Shown one piece after another: positions 59,323 through 64,000 of a DNA stretch of 64,000 nt; position 1 is the stretch's first letter; the number at the start of each line of letters is the position of its first letter. The DNA comes from UBA2336 sp964419145. GTDB taxonomy: Bacteria > Bacteroidota > Bacteroidia > Cytophagales > Cyclobacteriaceae. The stretch is from NCBI GenBank assembly GCA_964419145.1, contig CAYQOM010000001.1:620001-684000 (forward strand). Reading direction: 5' to 3'. The translations under genes and the position numbers were made by a program. The notes under the pieces are model-generated. The model was given only the letters and a program-made list of their open reading frames with translations, made no database searches and was not told the DNA's origin.

Positions 59323-60003
59323 CTATTTGTATGGATTTTTCGGGCAGGGGATGTCGTAAAATGTGCGGGTGAGCGTTATCCCAACAAAAAAATAGTTATC
59401 AAAATCATTTGGGTTTCCATACTGGTAATTCTTCTGGGTGGGGTCACCATCCGATAGGTTATCCAGGTAGTCGAAAAATGTTTTGCGCATACCTACCTCA
59501 AAGGCAACATAGTATTTAGGATTTACGATGTATTTGAAGCCTCCGCCAAAGGGAATGGTGAATTGAACGTTGCTATACTCTTCAGGCTTTACATCATAAC
59601 CCGAAATGCCAAACAAGCCAAGGCCAGTAAACAAATAGGGTGTATAACGCAGTGGAGTTTTGCTGTCGCGCCAATTCAAAAAATGATACTCAAAACCTAA
59701 ACTGGTTTCAAACAAAAACGTGTTGAAGGATGCATCGCGTGCCGTGGCAAAAGCATCAATGGGTGTTTCTTTCGCACCGAGTTGTCCGGCAGTAATGGTA
59801 GCGCGAAAACTCACCACTTTACTGATGTTGGAACGGTAGTAGATGGTGCCTGCAGGTTTAGAATTTTGAATGCGGTATGTTCTCACCACATCACCGGTGT
59901 AATTAAAGGTGCCAAGCCCGAACCCAATCTCCGACCGCTGCGCAAACAACGTTGTTGCACCAAAGAAAAAAAAGAGAATACTAAACGATCGGGTAACCGT
60001 CAT
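59323..60003 (-). CDS. DUF6089 family outer-membrane protein
   Basis: 226 residues. Signal peptide (1-21), then a beta-barrel-like protein with QRSEIGFGLGTFNYTGDVVRTY, PYLFTGLGLFGISGYDVKPEEY, FTIPFGGGFKYIVNPKYYVAFEVGMRKTFFDYLDNLSDG. Ends CPKNPYK. In other Bacteroidota, this family lies in the same nadK-uppS-bamA cluster; exact role unknown, envelope placement inferred. Its start overlaps the upstream paralogue's stop by 4 bases. Confidence 0.82.
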   Translation of the reverse strand: MTVTRSFSILFFFFGATTLFAQRSEIGFGLGTFNYTGDVVRTYRIQNSKPAGTIYYRSNISKVVSFRATITAGQLGAKETPIDAFATARDASFNTFLFETSLGFEYHFLNWRDSKTPLRYTPYLFTGLGLFGISGYDVKPEEYSNVQFTIPFGGGFKYIVNPKYYVAFEVGMRKTFFDYLDNLSDGDPTQKNYQYGNPNDFDNYFFVGITLTRTFYDIPCPKNPYK

Positions 60004-61037
60004 CTGAATTTAGCGCGGTGAAAGGTTTTACCAAGTATATAGGTGAGCCTTACGGTTGTTACCATGTAGATATCACGAGCATCTGTACCGCGTATATTTT
60101 TATCTCCATTGCTATTTATATGACCATATCCGGCTACTGTTGTAAATCCAGCGTAACCCGTATACTGGTTTGCAAGTATTTCCTGAACTTTTGCATTGAC
60201 GGGCTGTACTTCATTGGAGCGATAGGACAATGCCCTCGCCTTCTCGCTGGAGAGTGTTGTGAGATCAACGTAGTAGCTGCTCACATCGTCCAGGTAGTCG
60301 GTGAATGTATAACGGAAACCAAATTCAGCGGCAATATCCATAACCTCGTTTATTCTGAAACGCGCGCCAAAGCCAAATGGTATAGCAACCTGAATTAAAC
60401 TGTACGATTTTCCTTCAGTTTCTAAGGGTTTAAGGTCAACCCATTCCCCTGCATCAGAGAAGGGGTTTCCAAGAAGATCTGTTTCCGGAACCTGGGCCTG
60501 AGGATTGTGGTGAAACCCGGCTATGCCCGCATAAATGTAAGGAGTCCAGGGAACGCGGCTGATATAGGTGGCTTGATTTTCAAAAAGATCCACCTGTGCC
60601 ACTACGGAAAGCTCCTTAATTCGGTTGCGGAATGACAGGTTGCGTACATAACGAAAGGCACCGTTGTTAACATCATCCGGATCGGCCGATTCGCTATCGG
60701 CACCCCGAATTCCACCATACATAAAATTGGCCATCAACTGGTAGCGGGGGCCAAACCGATGTGTAAAAGAAAGACCTATTGCCGGTCGGGTGAACCCGAT
60801 ATCTGTGCTTACTCGATTTGGTGACGGGGAAAGATCACCGAAATAATTAAAGGCGTTGAGGGAAACACCCAGTGCATTGTAAACTTTGTCCTTTCCGAAA
60901 TTAGATTTTCGGCCGCGGTAGCTGGAAATTCGCTTATTATTCTTTTTGATATTCCTTCTGCTCATTTGCCCCTCAGCCTCATCTGTTATAAAGGTCATGA
61001 ACAAGGACGCCAGTACGAAAAAAGCCAACTTTCTCAT
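60000..61037 (-). CDS. DUF6089 family outer-membrane protein, longer paralogue
   Basis: 345 residues. Signal peptide (1-23), basic region (MSRRNIKKNNKRISSYRGRKSNFG split ~24-48), then barrel-like strands: GVSLNAFNYFGDLSPSPNRVSTD, AIGLSFTHRFGPRYQLMANFMYG, AIPFGFGARFRINEVMDIAAEFGFRYTFTDYLDDVSSY. Shares architecture with the next gene. The ATG at 61037 follows a -7 box TACCTTTG at 61069-61076. Confidence 0.8.
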   Translation of the reverse strand: MRKLAFFVLASLFMTFITDEAEGQMSRRNIKKNNKRISSYRGRKSNFGKDKVYNALGVSLNAFNYFGDLSPSPNRVSTDIGFTRPAIGLSFTHRFGPRYQLMANFMYGGIRGADSESADPDDVNNGAFRYVRNLSFRNRIKELSVVAQVDLFENQATYISRVPWTPYIYAGIAGFHHNPQAQVPETDLLGNPFSDAGEWVDLKPLETEGKSYSLIQVAIPFGFGARFRINEVMDIAAEFGFRYTFTDYLDDVSSYYVDLTTLSSEKARALSYRSNEVQPVNAKVQEILANQYTGYAGFTTVAGYGHINSNGDKNIRGTDARDIYMVTTVRLTYILGKTFHRAKFR

Positions 61038-61068
61038 CAGCGGTAAGTATTTAAAAATCAGTAAGCTA

Positions 61069-61076
61069 CAAAGGTA
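61069..61076 (-). promoter_or_regulatory. -7 box for the DUF6089 genes
   Basis: TACCTTTG on the minus strand, exact consensus, 31 bases before the ATG at 61037. It sits between nadK (stop at 61086) and the DUF6089 pair. Confidence 0.55.
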
Positions 61077-61085
61077 AGTAAAAAA

Positions 61086-61961
61086 TCAATTTCTGATGTC
61101 GAGTCCCCAATTTAGCTTTTGCCTCAAGGTTTTAAAATAATGTTGCCCCTCCAGTTGAATGAGGTGCGCATGAAACGCTTCCCTTTTTACCTTCAGCTTT
61201 ACGGTATGATCAACCGTTGACATTCTGGAATCGAGTGAAACGAGAAATTTTTTGCTCCGGCCTTCAATTTCAAACGTGATTTCGGATTCGTCAGGAACCA
61301 CAATAGGGCGCACCGTAAGGTTATGGGGACTGACCGGGGTGATGATGAAGTTGCCTGAACGTGGGAACACCAGCGGACCACCACAACTTAAGGAATAGCC
61401 GGTTGAACCCGTGGGTGTGGCTACAATAATTCCATCGGCCCAGTATGAGTTTAAGAATTCACCATCAATGTACGTGTGTACGGTAATCATGGATGAGGAA
61501 TCTTTCTTCACCACGGTAAAATCATTGAGCGCAAAGTTGAGTTTGCCGAACAGATTTTGATTGGATTCAAGCCGGAGAATAACGCGCTTATCGAGTGTAT
61601 ACGATCCGGCAAATAATTTTTGTAGCGCCCTTTCAGTTTCTTCGCGACTAATGGTGGCTAGAAATCCCAGCCGCCCGGTGTTGATTCCAAGAATTGGCGT
61701 TTCAGCTGCGCCCACATGCGTCACCGATTCCAACAAGGTGCCATCTCCCCCGATGCTCAAAAAGGCATTCAATTTTTTTAAGGAATCACCCGGTTGATAA
61801 ATTTTATAGCTGAATTTTTTAAAAGCTGTAGCTTTTAGAAAGCCAGCAAATTTGGCAGAGACAAAAAGATCGGCTTTGTGCTGCGCAAGCACCTGAAAAA
61901 TAAGTTGAATAAAATCGGCTGACTGCCGGTTAAATTCTTTACCATGAATTCCGATTTTCAT
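61086..61961 (-). CDS. nadK: NAD kinase
   Basis: 291 residues. Phosphorylates NAD to NADP. The Gly-rich/catalytic motif AFLSIGGDGTLLESVTHVG (~67-85), LGINTGRLGFLAT, ALNDFTVVKKDSSSM (the conserved Asn-Asp pair), ADGIIVATPTGSTGYSLSCGGPLV and TVRPIVVPDESEITFEIEG. Length normal. Belongs to the leftward cluster: CBS protein, nadK, DUF6089, uppS, bamA. Confidence 0.95.
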   Translation of the reverse strand: MKIGIHGKEFNRQSADFIQLIFQVLAQHKADLFVSAKFAGFLKATAFKKFSYKIYQPGDSLKKLNAFLSIGGDGTLLESVTHVGAAETPILGINTGRLGFLATISREETERALQKLFAGSYTLDKRVILRLESNQNLFGKLNFALNDFTVVKKDSSSMITVHTYIDGEFLNSYWADGIIVATPTGSTGYSLSCGGPLVFPRSGNFIITPVSPHNLTVRPIVVPDESEITFEIEGRSKKFLVSLDSRMSTVDHTVKLKVKREAFHAHLIQLEGQHYFKTLRQKLNWGLDIRN

Positions 61962-62031
61962 GTGCTTCCGGTTAATCCCTGAAGATTAAAGGTACAACTG
62001 AAATGTGGAAGTGAAAAACAACGAGCAGTGC

Positions 62032-62697
62032 TTAAATATCCAGGTAACGCAGCAGCATGTCAATGCGCTCACGTTCTGAACCAATGGGTTTTGATTCCTG
62101 GTAGCGCCCAACCACTTTGTAACCGAAGCGTTCAAGTGTGGCAACGGTGCGTGAAAGATCAACTTGGTTTAATTTTAGTGTAAGCCTGAGCTTTCCCGGA
62201 TCAAGTGGTTCTTCTTTAACAATACTGCTTAAAATTTTAGTATTGTTTTCTTCAATGAGGCGGCTAATCTCAGCAAGAGAGTAATCATTATGATTCATGG
62301 AGAGCACCAAAATTCCACCCGGCATTTGTACGGCAGCCGTTTGTGCAAACGAGGTAATGGTATCCTGTACAGTAATTACTCCATGATATTGTTGTAAATC
62401 ATCCAGCACGGCTACTGATTGAAGTTTGTTATCAGCGGCAACCTTCAGGATATCGTAGAAGTGAGTAGATGCTGACACGAAACACTTCTCACCCACGAGG
62501 TTGAAATCACCAACGTGCCGGTCGATATCATTTGCTTCGAGGATAATTTCTTCAGAAATGAAGCCCAATAGTTTACCGTCTTCTACAACCGGCATGTGAT
62601 TGCACCGAAATTCTTCCATCCACACGATAGCCTTGTGCGCATCGTCAGTTGATTTCAGCGGAGGGATCATATGGTTTATCAGATCTTCGGCAATCAC
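62032..62697 (-). CDS. CBS-domain protein with ACT-like C-terminus
   Basis: 221 residues, GTG start. Two CBS motifs (~1-55 and ~75-130): LINHMIPPLKSTDDAHKAIVWMEEFRCNHMPVVEDGKLLGF and STHFYDILKVAADNKLQSVAVLDDLQQYHGVITVQDT. The C-terminal ~80 residues (MPGGILVLSMNHNDYSLAEISRLIEENNTKILS, KLRLTLKLNQVDLSRTVATLERFGYKVV) look like an ACT fold. CBS pairs bind adenine nucleotides; the output is unknown. It lies just upstream of nadK, an arrangement common in Bacteroidota. Confidence 0.85.
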   Translation of the reverse strand: MIAEDLINHMIPPLKSTDDAHKAIVWMEEFRCNHMPVVEDGKLLGFISEEIILEANDIDRHVGDFNLVGEKCFVSASTHFYDILKVAADNKLQSVAVLDDLQQYHGVITVQDTITSFAQTAAVQMPGGILVLSMNHNDYSLAEISRLIEENNTKILSSIVKEEPLDPGKLRLTLKLNQVDLSRTVATLERFGYKVVGRYQESKPIGSERERIDMLLRYLDI

Positions 62698-62722
62698 GGG
62701 CTATCGTTTACGCATATATACC

Positions 62723-63475
62723 TTAATTCAGCAAAAAGTCTTCCACAAGTTCATTAAATTTTTCGGGGTGCTCCATCATGGGCGCATGACAGCATTTATC
62801 AATGAATTTGAGCGAAGAACGGGGAATCAACCGATTAAATTCATGAGCTACCATGGGTGGCGTAATCGTATCGTTCAACCCCCATACTAACAGTGTAGGC
62901 ACGTTAATGTTCGGAATTTCTTCAGCCAGGTTATTGCGCTGGGCCGATTTGGCAATGGCCACTATGCGCATACACTTGGGAATGCTATTGGTGGTTTCAA
63001 ACACCTCGTCCACCAACTCTTTGGTGGCAACTTCAGGATTATAAAATGTATAGGCAACGCGCTCTTTTATATACTGATAGTTACCTCGCTTAGGGTATGA
63101 ACCGCCCATGGAATCTTCAAACAATCCTGAACTGCCTGTGAGGATAAGTTTCTTTACTTTTTGTGGATTTTTAAGTGTGTACACCAAGGCAACATGTCCG
63201 CCAAGGCTGTTGCCCATAATGGTCATATCTTCGAGTTTTTTAAGAGCTACAAATTCTTCCACAAATTTACGCAGGCCTTCAAGGCCCGCCTCTCTTACGG
63301 GCATTTCATAGATGGGCAGCATAGGAATGACCACGCGGAAATTAACCGAGAACCGGTTGACCACACCCTCCCAGTTGCTGAGCGCCCCGAATAGGCCGTG
63401 CAACAACATGAGTACAGGTCCCTGACCTTCGTCAACATATTTGTATCCACCTTCTTCTTTAACGTTTAGCCCCAT
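62723..63475 (-). CDS. Alpha/beta hydrolase
   Basis: 250 residues from the ATG at 63475; a TTG 21 bases upstream is the longer option. Alpha/beta hydrolase fold: oxyanion HG motif LMLLHGLFGALSNWEGV (~20-35), nucleophile elbow IMGNSLGGHVALVYTLK (~85-100), acid around PTLLVWGLNDTITPPMV and His in FIDKCCHAPMMEHPEKF. Substrate unknown. Head-to-tail with the CBS gene. Confidence 0.88.
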   Translation of the reverse strand: MGLNVKEEGGYKYVDEGQGPVLMLLHGLFGALSNWEGVVNRFSVNFRVVIPMLPIYEMPVREAGLEGLRKFVEEFVALKKLEDMTIMGNSLGGHVALVYTLKNPQKVKKLILTGSSGLFEDSMGGSYPKRGNYQYIKERVAYTFYNPEVATKELVDEVFETTNSIPKCMRIVAIAKSAQRNNLAEEIPNINVPTLLVWGLNDTITPPMVAHEFNRLIPRSSLKFIDKCCHAPMMEHPEKFNELVEDFLLN

Positions 63476-63542
63476 TGCGTTTGCTTTTATAACCAAAATG
63501 TAAAGAAAAAAAATTCAAAATGTTAGATAGCGGAGCAGAAGC

Positions 63543-64000
63543 TTAGTTCTGCGTTCCAAAAAGATTTTTGAAGGTCGGGAAAATATCGCCCACCCATTCG
63601 GTTACGGTGGGAGCAACACTTGCCGTTAAGGTGTATAACCGCGATTCTGCCACCCAATTTTCCGGCAACTCAAAAGCGAGCGCATCTAGTATCCAAAAAA
63701 GTACACTGATCATGAATGCAGCTTTGAGCAAGCCTAACACACCACCGGCCCATCGATCGGCATTGCCTAGTATGGTTTTATCTATGGAAGACTTAACAAG
63801 TTTACCGATCAGGTTAACAACAATGATCACAATCACAAACACCAGGCCGAAGGCGGCATAGGGCAAAATCTTTTCATCAATGTTATAGGCACTTGCGAGT
63901 TTTAGCATGGCTACCCCCATCAGCTTAAAGCCCAGCAGAATGCCCAGAAAAATTCCAGCCAGCGAAAACAAGCTCACTAAAAAACCTTTCTTATATCCTG
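63543..64000 (-). CDS. cvpA: CvpA family membrane protein (5' end outside window)
   Basis: The visible frame from a GTG at 63977 has 144 residues, but the frame stays open to the window edge and gives GYKKGFL directly upstream of VSLFSLAG, the typical CvpA beginning. The true start is therefore beyond 64000. Helices: SLFSLAGIFLGILLGF, ILPYAAFGLVFVIVIIVVNLIG, ADRWAGGVLGLLKAAFMISVLFWILDALAF. CvpA proteins in other bacteria are linked to colicin V production and envelope stress. The downstream gene is the hydrolase. Confidence 0.85.
   Translation of the reverse strand, partial: GYKKGFLVSLFSLAGIFLGILLGFKLMGVAMLKLASAYNIDEKILPYAAFGLVFVIVIIVVNLIGKLVKSSIDKTILGNADRWAGGVLGLLKAAFMISVLFWILDALAFELPENWVAESRLYTLTASVAPTVTEWVGDIFPTFKNLFGTQN

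Noticed and set aside
1..64000. Prophage, CRISPR array, toxin-antitoxin pair or defence island
   Set aside because: No integrase, terminase, Cas, toxin-like or repeat-spacer pattern was seen. Genes are mainly housekeeping and envelope.

Overview
The window looks like ordinary chromosome from a Bacteroidota bacterium, most likely of the Cytophagales type. The signs are -7 boxes of the form TAnnTTTG in front of many genes, two TonB-dependent receptors, a MurF-Alr fusion, paired OmpH/Skp genes behind BamA and UppS, PD40 propeller proteins, and DUF6089, DUF4783 and DUF2911 family members. Genes are tightly packed, with many 4-base start/stop overlaps. I see no tRNA, rRNA, CRISPR array, transposase or phage gene. 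Species-level placement cannot be made from this.

Layout. 1-7.1 kb: end of fumC, a SPOR-like coiled-coil protein, a nested palindromic repeat element, a collagen-like secreted protein, recJ-lptB and a bacterial GH3 protein. 7.1-11.3 kb: an A+T-rich LRR lipoprotein, then a TonB receptor/PepSY pair. 11.4-18.4 kb: two versions of a beta-propeller plus amidohydrolase system (one fused, one split, with the split propeller gene frameshifted) around a deoxynucleoside kinase. 19-23 kb: a compact specialised-metabolism locus of type III polyketide synthase, methyltransferase, UbiA prenyltransferase and FAD oxidoreductase. 23-28.7 kb: a degenerate receiver, a retropepsin-like PDZ protease, a LOG-family hydrolase with an unannotated 39-residue membrane peptide upstream, and a HisA-like protein lacking the usual catalytic aspartate. 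28.7-31.8 kb: a probable metal (zinc?) uptake pair of TonB receptor and lipoprotein behind a perfect dyad.

32-45.5 kb: csaA, murF-alr, an S41 protease, feoAB, TerB-type proteins, a HEAT-cyclophilin lipoprotein, purK-purE and a TerC membrane protein. 45.7-50 kb: a gpmI/lipoprotein/ABC exporter/Fur-family operon read leftwards. 50-54.7 kb: small housekeeping genes (DUF4783, nadC, YcxB-like, recX, YHS, DinB, ATP-grasp). 54.7-64 kb: the envelope-biogenesis cluster ompH-ompH-bamA-uppS-DUF6089-DUF6089-nadK-CBS-hydrolase-cvpA, all leftward; cvpA runs off the window.

Most promising for follow-up are the type III PKS/UbiA/FAD locus, the candidate zinc operon with its dyad operator, two genes broken by single-base loss in A-runs (15.5-16.4 kb and 36.56-36.72 kb), the HisA-like protein without its catalytic Asp, and the nested palindromic element at 2.0-2.2 kb. 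Start codons were often moved from the longest frame, because a clear -7 box lies inside the longer version.
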